Source: Jiulongibacter sediminis
GTDB lineage: Bacteria > Bacteroidota > Bacteroidia > Cytophagales > Spirosomataceae
Assembly (NCBI RefSeq): GCF_001306455.1
Contig: NZ_LGTQ01000009.1
Location: 248,001-312,000 of the forward strand
Length of the DNA: 64,000 nt
Direction of reading: 5' to 3'
Shown: positions 15,728-24,201 of the stretch, piece after piece
Position numbering within the stretch: position 1 is the stretch's first letter
Layout: each line of letters begins with the position of its first letter
Position numbers and translations under genes: made by a program
The notes under the pieces: model-generated
Database searches by the model: none
What the model was told of the DNA's origin: nothing
Seen by the model: only the letters and a program-made list of their open reading frames with translations

Positions 15728-16288
15728 ATGATAGAAGGCGAAGTTTTCAAGAAAATAGATTTTACCTCTCAAAAACTCAAAATAGACTCCTACGAGGCTT
15801 GTCGATTTGAGGGCTGCAATTTAGAAGGAGCACATCTCTCAGGTATCAAATTTATCGAATGTGAGTTTGTGGATTGTAACCTCACCAATGCTCACCTAAA
15901 GACCACGACATTGAATGAAGTGGTGTTCTCTGATTGCAAAATGATGGGTATCCTTTTCGGCGATATCAATCCTTTCCTGTTGGATGTTACTTTCAATACT
16001 TGTCAGCTCAGTTTATGTTCTTTTTATGGCCTAAACCTAAAAAATACGGCCTTTACCGACTGTAATCTCAAGGACGCGGATTTTACAGATACTGATCTGA
16101 CCAACTGTCTTTTTGAACGCTGTGATCTAAACGGAGCACATTTTGAAAGATCAAACCTACAGAAAGCCGACTTGCGGACTGCCGAGAATTACACCATTGA
16201 TCCGGAGAATAATAAACTCAAAGGTGTTCTCATCTCATTGGACGGAGCACGCGGCCTTTTGAGTAAGTATGGGGTGAAAATTAGCTAA
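15728..16288 (+). CDS. Qnr/MfpA-like pentapeptide repeat protein
   Basis: A 186-aa protein built almost wholly of A(D/N)LxX-type pentapeptides, for example CRFEGCNLEGAHLSGIKF and CLFERCDLNGAHFERSNL. These fold as a right-handed quadrilateral beta helix. The C-terminal part (YTIDPENNKLKGVLIS then a short helix ending LLSKYGVKIS) matches the layout of the capping module of Qnr proteins, which mimic DNA and protect gyrase. The length lies between MfpA and Qnr. The ATG directly follows the SDR stop (TAAATG), so it is in the alkB operon. Gyrase protection is an inference. Confidence 0.82.
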   Translation: MIEGEVFKKIDFTSQKLKIDSYEACRFEGCNLEGAHLSGIKFIECEFVDCNLTNAHLKTTTLNEVVFSDCKMMGILFGDINPFLLDVTFNTCQLSLCSFYGLNLKNTAFTDCNLKDADFTDTDLTNCLFERCDLNGAHFERSNLQKADLRTAENYTIDPENNKLKGVLISLDGARGLLSKYGVKIS

Positions 16289-16290
16289 AC

Positions 16291-16334
16291 CTCATCCAAT
16301 GATTGAACTCGTTCGAAACAAATCATTGAATGAG
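16291..16334. terminator. Imperfect inverted repeat between convergent genes
   Basis: CTCAT-C-CAATGATT (16291-16304) pairs with AATCATTG-A-ATGAG (16321-16334), 13 paired bases with one mismatch and a 16-nt loop. It occupies most of the 57-bp gap between the pentapeptide gene and the methyltransferase gene, so a bidirectional terminator is likely, although no long T-tract follows. Confidence 0.5.
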
Positions 16335-16345
16335 TAAATCACTGC

Positions 16346-17701
16346 TTATTCAATATCCATCCGGATTCGCCATTCTTTTGGGAGATAATTGTTCACCCGA
16401 TTTCCGATAACCTTGGCCCAGCCAAGCCCCAGCCCCTGATAAGTAATCAGATGCCAACCGTTTTCGGCAGAACCAAAGTCAAAAGACTCTTTTTTAAGAA
16501 AGAGCAAGGCTTCGTCTTTGCTAAGGTCTATTTTTGGGACTTTTAAAGAAATCTCCGAACTCAAAGCCAGGGCGTGAGAAGGTACAAAATTGTTTTTCTT
16601 AAAGGTACCAATTTCAAAACCTGAGGAACGCCTGAATAAGCCTTTTAACACGGTTCCGAAATCGCTTGCTAGTTCTTTGGGAACGGCGACAATGCCGTCA
16701 TCTTTTTTAAGGAAAAATTCAAAATGCTCCGGTCTTTCCAGCCAGCTTGTGAGCTCTTCTACCTGTTTTTTGGGTAACCTGTTCAGGCGAATTTTTGCCG
16801 TGGTGTAATCTGTATCACCTCCTTTTTTTTGTAAAGCGGCAATATAAAACCCTTCTCCCGTTAACCTGTGGGGATAAAACTGATAACCCGGCTCGCGGGA
16901 TTCAATTTCGGGGAAGGTAGAAGTATTAAGCGTCAAAACCTCAAAGTCCTGATTTTTGACAAACCATTGTACATTCTGGTGGTTTTCTTCCGGGTTATAC
17001 GTACAGGTGGAGTAGATTAAAACCCCATCCGGAGCCACCGCCATTGCCGCTGCTTGGAGAATTCGCTTTTGACGTGCCGAACAAGTTGCCACCGCCTCTT
17101 CTGACCAGTGGCTGCTGGCATTTTTGTCTTTTCTGAAAAGTCCTTCACCGGAGCATGGAGCATCTACCAAGACCAGATCAAAGAAACCCTCCAGATCGGC
17201 AAATTCCTCGGCGTCATGATTGCTGACAATGACATTCGGAAAGCCCCACTTCAAAAGATTTTCTTTGAGAATGCTCACTCTACTTTTTATCACTTCATTA
17301 GCTACAAGCAAGCTTTCGCTGTTCATTAAATCGGCCATGAGGGTGGTTTTTCCACCGGGAGCGGCACAGAGGTCCAGTACTCTTAAAGGCTTTGAGAAAT
17401 CCACGGTTTGCACAAGAGCCTCTTTAAGAAACATGGATGAAGCCTCCTGTACGTAATATGCCCCGGCATGAAAGGCCGGATCAAGCGTAAAAACAGGGCG
17501 TTCTTTCAGGAAGAAAGCTTCGGAATGCCACCTTACTCTATCGGTTTTAAGGTCATCGAAAAGTTCAGTAAGCTTCTTTCGCGAATTCAGTCTTACACTT
17601 ACCGGAGCATCACTCTTAAGTGTTTCAGAAAACTGATCAAATTCAGTCCCGAGAAGGTTTTTCATCCGTTCGACGAAAGCCTCTGGTAGTCTATTTGACA
17701 C
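16346..17701 (-). CDS. RsmB/NOP2/Sun-family RNA (cytosine-C5) methyltransferase (RsmF-like)
   Basis: A 451-aa SAM-dependent enzyme that makes m5C in rRNA or tRNA. The SAM-binding motif I is VLDLCAAPGGKTTLMADL (about 107-124). Motif IV is LVDAPCSGEGLFRKD and motif VI is IYSTCTYNPEENH, carrying the two conserved cysteines. The N-terminal PUA-associated region is present, as is a C-terminal extension with YQGLGLGWAK as in RsmF/YebU. This favours RsmF (16S C1407) over RsmB, but the target is inferred. Its start overlaps the MscS-like gene's end by 11 bp on the same strand. Confidence 0.9.
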   Translation of the reverse strand: MSNRLPEAFVERMKNLLGTEFDQFSETLKSDAPVSVRLNSRKKLTELFDDLKTDRVRWHSEAFFLKERPVFTLDPAFHAGAYYVQEASSMFLKEALVQTVDFSKPLRVLDLCAAPGGKTTLMADLMNSESLLVANEVIKSRVSILKENLLKWGFPNVIVSNHDAEEFADLEGFFDLVLVDAPCSGEGLFRKDKNASSHWSEEAVATCSARQKRILQAAAMAVAPDGVLIYSTCTYNPEENHQNVQWFVKNQDFEVLTLNTSTFPEIESREPGYQFYPHRLTGEGFYIAALQKKGGDTDYTTAKIRLNRLPKKQVEELTSWLERPEHFEFFLKKDDGIVAVPKELASDFGTVLKGLFRRSSGFEIGTFKKNNFVPSHALALSSEISLKVPKIDLSKDEALLFLKKESFDFGSAENGWHLITYQGLGLGWAKVIGNRVNNYLPKEWRIRMDIE

Positions 17702-18209
17702 TTTTCGAATTTTTTAATTGAACAATAGCCTTTTGAATGGCAACATTATTGGGATAAGAGACCAAATCGCCGTTTTCATCCTCTATCTGAATGGCAAAAA
17801 AGGTAATGTCTTTCACCACCCCAATTACGGAATCATCTTTATCCATAATCTTGATACGGGAGCCGATTTTAAAAGGGAAATTGAAAAACAAAAGCACTGA
17901 TGCGGTGATATTGCTTAGCATTGACCAGGAGGCAAAGAGGGCTACACCGGCTACCGCAAAAAAGGAAGCAAATATTCCTTTAAACTCTATGTCCCAAACA
18001 AAACCAAGTCCAAGCAGGAGAATCAGGAGGTAAGTGATGTCAAAGAATTTTCTGGCATAGACACTACGGGCTTTGTCCAGGCCATGTTTTTTAGCTTGCT
18101 TTTTTATGATGCCATCAGTGATGGATCTTACAATAAAAAAGATAAGAATGCCAACGGCTGTGGCTACCAGTTCAAAAAAACGGCTGTCGAGAAATGTATC
18201 AAAATTCAT
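17691..18209 (-). CDS. Minimal MscS-family mechanosensitive channel
   Basis: A 172-aa protein with three hydrophobic segments (about 10-27, 52-68 and 74-98). The last holds the Gly/Ala-rich pore helix, followed by the MscS beta domain (FPFKIGSRIKIMDKDDSVIGVVKDI ... SYPNNVAIQKAIV, taken as two separate motifs). The C-terminal alpha-beta vestibule domain of E. coli MscS (286 aa) is missing, because the protein ends just after the beta domain. It overlaps the following methyltransferase gene by 11 bp. A role in osmotic release is inferred from the family. Confidence 0.82.
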   Translation of the reverse strand: MNFDTFLDSRFFELVATAVGILIFFIVRSITDGIIKKQAKKHGLDKARSVYARKFFDITYLLILLLGLGFVWDIEFKGIFASFFAVAGVALFASWSMLSNITASVLLFFNFPFKIGSRIKIMDKDDSVIGVVKDITFFAIQIEDENGDLVSYPNNVAIQKAIVQLKNSKSVK

Positions 18210-18280
18210 CGGGCAAAATTACGAACAAAGTTTTCTAAAGAGTGCAGCAATCGCACAAAAGAGCTTCTGTAGGATTTTTG

Positions 18281-18288
18281 TATTTTTG
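18281..18288 (+). promoter_or_regulatory. Candidate -7 element of the thioredoxin-fold gene
   Basis: TATTTTTG matches TAnnTTTG and ends 20 nt before the ATG at 18308, the same spacing seen for other promoters here. No TTG -33 element is obvious. Confidence 0.45.
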
Positions 18289-18307
18289 ATTCAAAAGTAA
18301 TCGCGAT

Positions 18308-18865
18308 ATGGCTCTTACAGAATCCAACATGCTGCCCATTGGCACAAAGGCTCCTGATTTTATACTTCCGGATACCGTTTCAGGTCGAAAAGTTTCCTTA
18401 GACGAGCTCAAGTCTGATGTAGCTACCGTAGTTATGTTTATTTGCAATCATTGCAAGTATGTGAAGCACATCAATGGAGAGTTGGTCAAAATAGTGGAGA
18501 AGTTTCAGGAGAAAGGGGTGAGTTTTATTGGCATCAGTTCTAACGACATCGAAAATTTTCCCGAGGATGCCCCTGAGGAAATGAAAAAGAAGGCTGCCGA
18601 GCTCGGCTATACCTTCCCTTATCTCTACGATGAATCACAGGAGGTAGCCAAAGCTTATGATGCAGCCTGTACGCCGGATTTTTATATTTTTGACAAAGAC
18701 CTCAAACTCGTCTACCGCGGCCGAATGGATGGCTCCTCTCCAGGAAACGGCGTCCCTATAACGGGCACTGATCTCCGCGGTGCTCTAAGAGCAGTGGTTG
18801 CCGGCGATTTTGTCTCTGAAATTCAATATCCAAGTATGGGCTGTAATATTAAGTGGAAGGGGTGA
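18308..18865 (+). CDS. Thioredoxin-fold (AhpC/TSA-like) redox protein
   Basis: A 185-aa cytoplasmic protein of the peroxiredoxin-like thioredoxin family. It starts with the APDF strand typical of AhpC/TSA proteins, has an unusual CxxC as ICNHCKYVK (Cys46, Cys49), the cis-Pro loop ACTPDFYIFD, and a C-terminal PSMGCNIKWK that is conserved in this subgroup. The CNHC site suits thiol-disulfide exchange more than peroxide reduction, but activity is unproven. There is no signal peptide. It is monocistronic and convergent with the ELWxxDGT gene. Confidence 0.87.
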   Translation: MALTESNMLPIGTKAPDFILPDTVSGRKVSLDELKSDVATVVMFICNHCKYVKHINGELVKIVEKFQEKGVSFIGISSNDIENFPEDAPEEMKKKAAELGYTFPYLYDESQEVAKAYDAACTPDFYIFDKDLKLVYRGRMDGSSPGNGVPITGTDLRGALRAVVAGDFVSEIQYPSMGCNIKWKG

Positions 18866-18869
18866 TTGC

Positions 18870-21737
18870 TTAATACGGACAATCTCTAATTTCGGCTTTA
18901 AATACGGCTCCGGCCTCTATTTGAGTCCCTGGATTCAGATTGATTTTATTGCTTGCTTCCAGGCTTGTTTTAACCGGTGAAACCAATTGACTTTCTAAAT
19001 CAATACTATTTCCACTCTGGAATGTTCCATTCTGATGCTGTACCTGATTTATGGTAATATTATCCGGGCATGTAAAATCCATTACCCAGAGTTGGGTGCC
19101 AATGTCATTTGTTCCCATTGTGAAGTAAAGCTTCCGACCATTAAGATGATAATTTTCAAAGGCCGAATAGGGGTATACCGGACTTTGAGGAGCTTTGAAT
19201 ATTAATTTTTTTGGTTGGTTATCCTGATAAAGCCAGATTTCATTTCCTGATTCCAAACCGTAGTAAAGAGCAGATACTACAATGGTTGAACTGTCAATTG
19301 GAACATATCTTATATCATCGCTGTACAAATAATTAAAGCTGAGCAGGGTGTCTGTCGTAATAAAATTTCCTTTCGATTTGTAAAGTCTCTTCAGGTTTGT
19401 GTTGAGATTTTTAGCTTGAAAAAAAAGTGAATCACGAAAACCAAAGATATGGTCAATAGAGGTGTCATTACCGTAGCCACCGATATTAGTGAAGCTGCCT
19501 TGGGGGCTTATTTTTGAAAAAGTATTAGGAGCGGAGGTAGCTCCGTTTTTAAAAAAGAGGCCATCAGATAGTTCTGCGATTCCAACATAATGATCTATTC
19601 TTTTCGAGCTGCCAAGTATTTGAACTCCACTTTGGTTAACAGCGTACACTTCGTCATTGCCCGTGGAATTATTGAAAACATTATAAAAAGCTGTATCGCC
19701 CCTAACATAGGCCTCATAACCATCCTTAGAGTCAATATTGGTTCTTAAGGAAGAAGTGGCAGGAAGTATTCCTACCTGAAGTGTGCCGGATGCAGTTCCG
19801 TCAGTAATCCAGAAAGCCCTGGGTGATTCGGTGACAAAAACTGCTTTGCTTTTCAGACTTCGTAACGCATGAGGAGAACTACTCGAGTTTCCAGCATTAA
19901 TATCCTTCAGGAGCATCGTTCCAGCGGGTGTACCGTCTGTAACCCATGGTTCCTTTCCAAAGGGATGTTGATCCTCAACAAAAATAACTTTTCCGGTAGC
20001 AGCTTTTGTAAACCATTTTTCAATTTTTCCTGTACTCTCCGTATATAGATGAGACAGACTTTTTAAATCAGTGATGTTTTCAGAGACCATATTATAGGCT
20101 TTTATTTTTGAAGCCAAAGGGTGCATATAGATCAGGTTATCTCCGATTATCGCGAAGTCATTGATTGTATTATGGGCCGAATTGCCATTTGGTGTAGCCT
20201 TGTCGTATTTTGTCCAGTCAAAAAGCTGTATTGTGCCAGCAGAAGTACCGTCTGTTTTCCAGAGTTCGCGACCGTCTTTATTATTACTGGCCATAAAGAA
20301 AGTTTGATCATCATAAGAGAAAAAATCTGAGGGCTCAGGTTTAAACAGGGCCTCATTAAAGTCTTCTACAAGGTTTATCTGAGAACCGTCTGTCTTAAGG
20401 AGTTCATAGCCCAATCCTTCTTTATAGGCATTAAAAAAGAAGGTATTACCGGTAAGGCCAAGCCCCCCTTTATTGTTTTTTGTTGAGATTGAAGGATCAA
20501 TTTCATCTAGCTTTAACGTTCCAGCTGTTGTACCGTCAGTAGTCCAGATATCAACTTCTCTCTCGCCTTCTGAGTAATTATAAGTGGTTATAAGTTCGAT
20601 ATACGCCCTTGAGTTATTGATCCAGATTTTTGCTTCGGCGGAATGTGCGTTTGAAGAAAGCTCTTTAACCAGTTTTGTATTAGCTACTGTTCCATCTGAT
20701 TCCCAAAGCTCAAAGCGATTTTGAAATGGAGGGTTTTCGATACTAAAAATTTGATACACTTTCCCATTCAAAATAAAGCTACTATTTAGCCCCATTTGAG
20801 AGGAGATAAGAGGAAGATAGCTTTGGTTTAAAAGGTTGACTTTCCCGTAACTAGTTAGGTTTCCGAAATAGAGGTCATCGCCAAGTAGTTGTAGTTGTTG
20901 AGGATAAAATCCACCGTTTGTGTAAGGCTGAGGATAAATCAATTGAGTTCCGGATGAAGTACCATCAGTCTCAAAAATTGCTCTGAAAGTATGAGTAGTG
21001 TTTTTGGCGGCTACAGCTGAGAAGTAAAGTTTGCCATTTGCACTTAAAAAGTTGCTAGGATAGGAGCCTTCTGATCCCGGTAAAATGTCTTTCACAATTA
21101 CAGTTCCACCTGCAGTTCCATCTGTTTTCCATAACTCCAGACCATTGATATCATCATTTTGACTGAAAAAAATCTCATTATTAAAAATGGTTAGATTTTC
21201 CGGAGGGTTAGGACCAAATTGTTTTATTTCGGTACATCCTCCATAATTACCATCACAAGACATCAATCTATAGCAATTACAAAATGTGGAGTTGTATTCT
21301 GTGAATAGAAGTTTGCCATCAAATACGGTGAAGTTTTTCATTGGATTTCCATCACTTTTTTGATAGACCAGAATAGGGGTAGTTCCGTTCAATGGAACAG
21401 AACCCAACATTTGAGTATTCCCGGAAGAAGAATAATAAACCATATTATCCCCCAGTCGAAAGGCCTTTGAGAATTTTCCAAGAGATGTAGATCCGGAACC
21501 TCCATGTAGGTTTCTGACTGTTGTGTCACTCGGGGTAATGAATTTAACAGAGCTTAACAAATCAGTTACAAAAAGATCATTTTCCCTTATCAGGATTAAG
21601 CTGTCTCCGGTGATGGGATTGTTGAAGTTTTCATGATTTCGGTAATACGTATTGCCCGTACCGTTACCTATCTGCTTCAGAAGTTGTTGTGCATTCACGC
21701 CGTAGGCGAAAAGTAGAAGGATTAGTAGTTTTTTCAT
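18870..21737 (-). CDS. Large secreted ELWxxDGT-repeat protein
   Basis: A 955-aa secreted protein with signal peptide MKKLLILLLFAYGVNAQ. It holds many copies of the ELW(K/E)xDGTxxGT repeat (for example GLELWKTDGTAGGTVIVKDI, GRELWKTDGTSAGTIQL and KEPWVTDGTPAGTMLL), which form beta-propeller-like blades. The C-terminus (about 905-955) contains SLEASNKINLNPGTQIEAG, a coathanger-type segment often found in Bacteroidota extracellular proteins. There is no obvious catalytic site, and no complete T9SS type A sorting domain is seen. The role is unknown; a surface location is inferred. Confidence 0.88.
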   Translation of the reverse strand: MKKLLILLLFAYGVNAQQLLKQIGNGTGNTYYRNHENFNNPITGDSLILIRENDLFVTDLLSSVKFITPSDTTVRNLHGGSGSTSLGKFSKAFRLGDNMVYYSSSGNTQMLGSVPLNGTTPILVYQKSDGNPMKNFTVFDGKLLFTEYNSTFCNCYRLMSCDGNYGGCTEIKQFGPNPPENLTIFNNEIFFSQNDDINGLELWKTDGTAGGTVIVKDILPGSEGSYPSNFLSANGKLYFSAVAAKNTTHTFRAIFETDGTSSGTQLIYPQPYTNGGFYPQQLQLLGDDLYFGNLTSYGKVNLLNQSYLPLISSQMGLNSSFILNGKVYQIFSIENPPFQNRFELWESDGTVANTKLVKELSSNAHSAEAKIWINNSRAYIELITTYNYSEGEREVDIWTTDGTTAGTLKLDEIDPSISTKNNKGGLGLTGNTFFFNAYKEGLGYELLKTDGSQINLVEDFNEALFKPEPSDFFSYDDQTFFMASNNKDGRELWKTDGTSAGTIQLFDWTKYDKATPNGNSAHNTINDFAIIGDNLIYMHPLASKIKAYNMVSENITDLKSLSHLYTESTGKIEKWFTKAATGKVIFVEDQHPFGKEPWVTDGTPAGTMLLKDINAGNSSSSPHALRSLKSKAVFVTESPRAFWITDGTASGTLQVGILPATSSLRTNIDSKDGYEAYVRGDTAFYNVFNNSTGNDEVYAVNQSGVQILGSSKRIDHYVGIAELSDGLFFKNGATSAPNTFSKISPQGSFTNIGGYGNDTSIDHIFGFRDSLFFQAKNLNTNLKRLYKSKGNFITTDTLLSFNYLYSDDIRYVPIDSSTIVVSALYYGLESGNEIWLYQDNQPKKLIFKAPQSPVYPYSAFENYHLNGRKLYFTMGTNDIGTQLWVMDFTCPDNITINQVQHQNGTFQSGNSIDLESQLVSPVKTSLEASNKINLNPGTQIEAGAVFKAEIRDCPY

Positions 21738-21848
21738 GTTTATAGAGATGTGAAAATATGTTTTGAAGTTACCACATTAATTGAATCAACTATCAATTGA
21801 TCGGTATTATTCTTCGTACCAAATGCCGCTTTGGGGAGGAAGGTTGTA

Positions 21849-22946
21849 TTACTTAATCAACCTCGCCATTTGAAGCGAGAGATCAAGGAAAACGATTTTG
21901 GCTCTCACATTTCGGTCAATGTGGAAGATGGCTTCGTCAACTAGCTCAGAGATTTTTGAGAGGTTGTTGATATTGAAAACCTTTGAAAAGTTCTTCACAA
22001 AGTCGAGTGGTTTCTCTTCCAGTTTTACCATGTTTTCATTGCCGCTGGCCATGAGAAAAATTTCCCGGAAAACGGTAAGACCGTACTCCAAAATTTGTTT
22101 TTCCTGCTCCTTGCTGAGAGCGTCAAAATCATCAGCCATCGGTACCAGCTCCAGCACATTGAAAGCATAACAATATCGCATCCAATTGGCAAACCAATCG
22201 TGCATATTGTCATTTTTTGCGTTAGCGATCTGATAAGCCTTTAAGAGATTTCCCTCTGAAAGGCGGGCTATCTCTTTTGAACGTTCAGTTGTCGTTCCTT
22301 TTTCAACCAGATAGGGAACGATATCCTCTTCCCTGAACTTTGGAACAGCAAATCGCTGAGTTCTGGAGATGATGGTGGTTAGTAAATTTTGAGCATCATT
22401 GCACACCAGCATGAAGATTGTTTGCTCAGGTGGTTCTTCCAGAATTTTCAAAATGGCATTGGCCGTCGCAATACTCAGATACTCCGGCAGCCACACATAA
22501 ATGAGTTTATAGCCGCCTTCATAAGATTTAAGGGAGAGGTTTCCGATTAACTTTCTGGCCTCTTCTACAGGAATATTTCCCTGCTTAATGCCGATTTTCT
22601 CAAGCCATTCGGTGATGTCTTTATATGGATGATCAAGCACAAACTCACGCCACTCAGCCATAAAGTTTTCTGACAGAACCTTTTTGCCACCTGCTGTGGG
22701 AAAAATAAAAGAAACGTCAGGGTGAATCAGTTTATCAGTTTTCAGGCATGATGAGCACTGCCCGCATGAGTCGGTGTTTGTTGGATTTTCACAACTAAGG
22801 TACGAACCAAAGGCTAGTGCAAGTGCGAGATTGGCTGAACCCTCTGAGCCATGAAAAAGCTGGGCATGAGCCACATGGTTTTTCTGCACACTTTGTATGA
22901 GTGTCCGTTTTTGCTCTTCCAGACCTTTGATATCACTAAACCTCAT
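21849..22946 (-). CDS. holB: DNA polymerase III delta' subunit (HolB)
   Basis: A 365-aa clamp-loader subunit of the AAA+ fold. The N-terminus is FSDIKGLEEQKRTL, the P-loop is degenerate (HGSEGSANLA, no GKT), which is normal for delta'. The zinc module is C-x(n)-CGQCSSC (about 60-67), and the sensor region reads ANAILKILEEPPEQTIFML with ISRTQRF. It loads the sliding clamp during replication. Its start overlaps the end of the GlmU-like gene by 11 bp, so they share a transcript. Confidence 0.92.
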   Translation of the reverse strand: MRFSDIKGLEEQKRTLIQSVQKNHVAHAQLFHGSEGSANLALALAFGSYLSCENPTNTDSCGQCSSCLKTDKLIHPDVSFIFPTAGGKKVLSENFMAEWREFVLDHPYKDITEWLEKIGIKQGNIPVEEARKLIGNLSLKSYEGGYKLIYVWLPEYLSIATANAILKILEEPPEQTIFMLVCNDAQNLLTTIISRTQRFAVPKFREEDIVPYLVEKGTTTERSKEIARLSEGNLLKAYQIANAKNDNMHDWFANWMRYCYAFNVLELVPMADDFDALSKEQEKQILEYGLTVFREIFLMASGNENMVKLEEKPLDFVKNFSKVFNINNLSKISELVDEAIFHIDRNVRAKIVFLDLSLQMARLIK

Positions 22947-24123
22947 TGGTTATTTTTTGCTCATTGATGTGCGAAAGAATGAGTAAGTCTTCTTCTGATA
23001 ATTCAATTTTTCTGCGGCTCATGGTGGCATTGATTACCTCAATCGCTTTCTCAAAACGATAAGGCTCATAACCCTCAGCGGCTCCCCCCCAAGTGAAAGA
23101 CCGTATAAGTTTTGACTGAAAACCAGCACCGAAAACATTACAACTTACACCTACCACTGAGCCCGTGTTAAACATGGTACTTATACCTGCTTTGCTGTAA
23201 TCACCCATGAAGGTGCCGCAAAAAGTCTCTCCGGTTGGTGTCATTCCATCGGTGTGGTAATCGTAGAGTTTAACTTCAGAATAGTCGTTTTTGAGGTTTG
23301 AAGCATTGGTGTTCGCCCCTAAATTACACCATTCACCAATGTAGGAGTTGCCAAGAAAGCCGTCATGAGCCTTATTGGTGTAGGCATGAAAAATGGTATT
23401 ACCCACCTCGCCTCCAACGCGGCAGACTGGCCCCAGCGTAGTGTTTTGTCTGATTTTAGCCCCATAGGCTACTTTTGCTTCGGGCCCTATAGAAACAGGG
23501 CCAATAATAACTGCTCCTTCCTGAATGACAGCATCTTTTCCGATATAAACAGGGCCTTCCTCAGCATTGATAACGGCGGCTTTGATGTTTACGCCCTCTT
23601 CAAGAAAGATGTTCTCCTGACTATAAACTTTGGTATATGGATCAGTAATTTCCTGAGAAGTCCGACCTGCTGTAATTAGTTTGAAATCGGCTTCTATTTG
23701 AGAACCGTTATTCAGGAACAGGTCTGGTAGATGTTTAATAGAGAAAGTATCTTCCGGTTCCAGTTCTATGATTTCCGGGGCTTTGCCCAATTCCTGAGCA
23801 CTTTTTCTGGCATCAGAGATGTAAGCGACTATCTCAAGACCAGAGGCAATCACCTGCCCGGGCTTTAGGTTTTTTATGAGGTCAATTAATGCGGGAGTTG
23901 GCAGAAAGCTGGAATTGATAAAAACATTTTCCTCTTTTAAAATGAGTGGATATTTGGTTTGCAAGTACTCCTCGGTATCTAGTGATACACTTAGATTAAG
24001 TCTGTTTTCCCACTTCTCTTTAATGGTGAGAATACCAACCCGAAGCATACCAATAGGCCGAGTTAAAGTGAGTGGCTTCAGGTGATTTCTGAAGTCAAGA
24101 TCTTCAAAGAGGATTATATTCAT
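22936..24123 (-). CDS. GlmU-like putative sugar nucleotidyltransferase
   Basis: A 395-aa protein conserved in Bacteroidota. The N-terminal nucleotidyltransferase-like domain begins MNIILFEDLDFRNHLKPLT and lacks the canonical GxGTRM loop, having TRPIGMLRVG instead. The C-terminal half is a left-handed beta helix of hexapeptides (GPVYIGKDAVIQEGAVIIGP) ending in acyltransferase-like loops. The substrate is unknown; UDP-GlcNAc-like sugars are plausible. I start it at ATG 24123, because a longer frame to 24159 would include a terminator hairpin. Confidence 0.82.
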   Translation of the reverse strand: MNIILFEDLDFRNHLKPLTLTRPIGMLRVGILTIKEKWENRLNLSVSLDTEEYLQTKYPLILKEENVFINSSFLPTPALIDLIKNLKPGQVIASGLEIVAYISDARKSAQELGKAPEIIELEPEDTFSIKHLPDLFLNNGSQIEADFKLITAGRTSQEITDPYTKVYSQENIFLEEGVNIKAAVINAEEGPVYIGKDAVIQEGAVIIGPVSIGPEAKVAYGAKIRQNTTLGPVCRVGGEVGNTIFHAYTNKAHDGFLGNSYIGEWCNLGANTNASNLKNDYSEVKLYDYHTDGMTPTGETFCGTFMGDYSKAGISTMFNTGSVVGVSCNVFGAGFQSKLIRSFTWGGAAEGYEPYRFEKAIEVINATMSRRKIELSEEDLLILSHINEQKITNEV

Positions 24124-24137
24124 AAGTGACAAAAATA

Positions 24138-24169
24138 AGCCCAAATTAAGCTTTCGCATAATTTGGGCT
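24138..24169 (-). terminator. Strong terminator of the subtilase gene
   Basis: An 11-bp perfect stem AGCCCAAATTA (24138-24148) and TAATTTGGGCT (24159-24169) with a 10-nt loop. On the minus strand it is followed by TATTTTTG. It lies 33 nt after the subtilase stop and only 14 nt before the GlmU-like ATG. Confidence 0.8.
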
Positions 24170-24201
24170 CACTGAAAAACGCCAATGTTAATAAAAAGAT
24201 A

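Noticed and set aside
24124-24159. An N-terminal extension of the GlmU-like gene to 24159
   Set aside because: It would translate through the subtilase terminator hairpin and gives residues unlike the family; ATG 24123 begins the conserved MNIILFEDLD.
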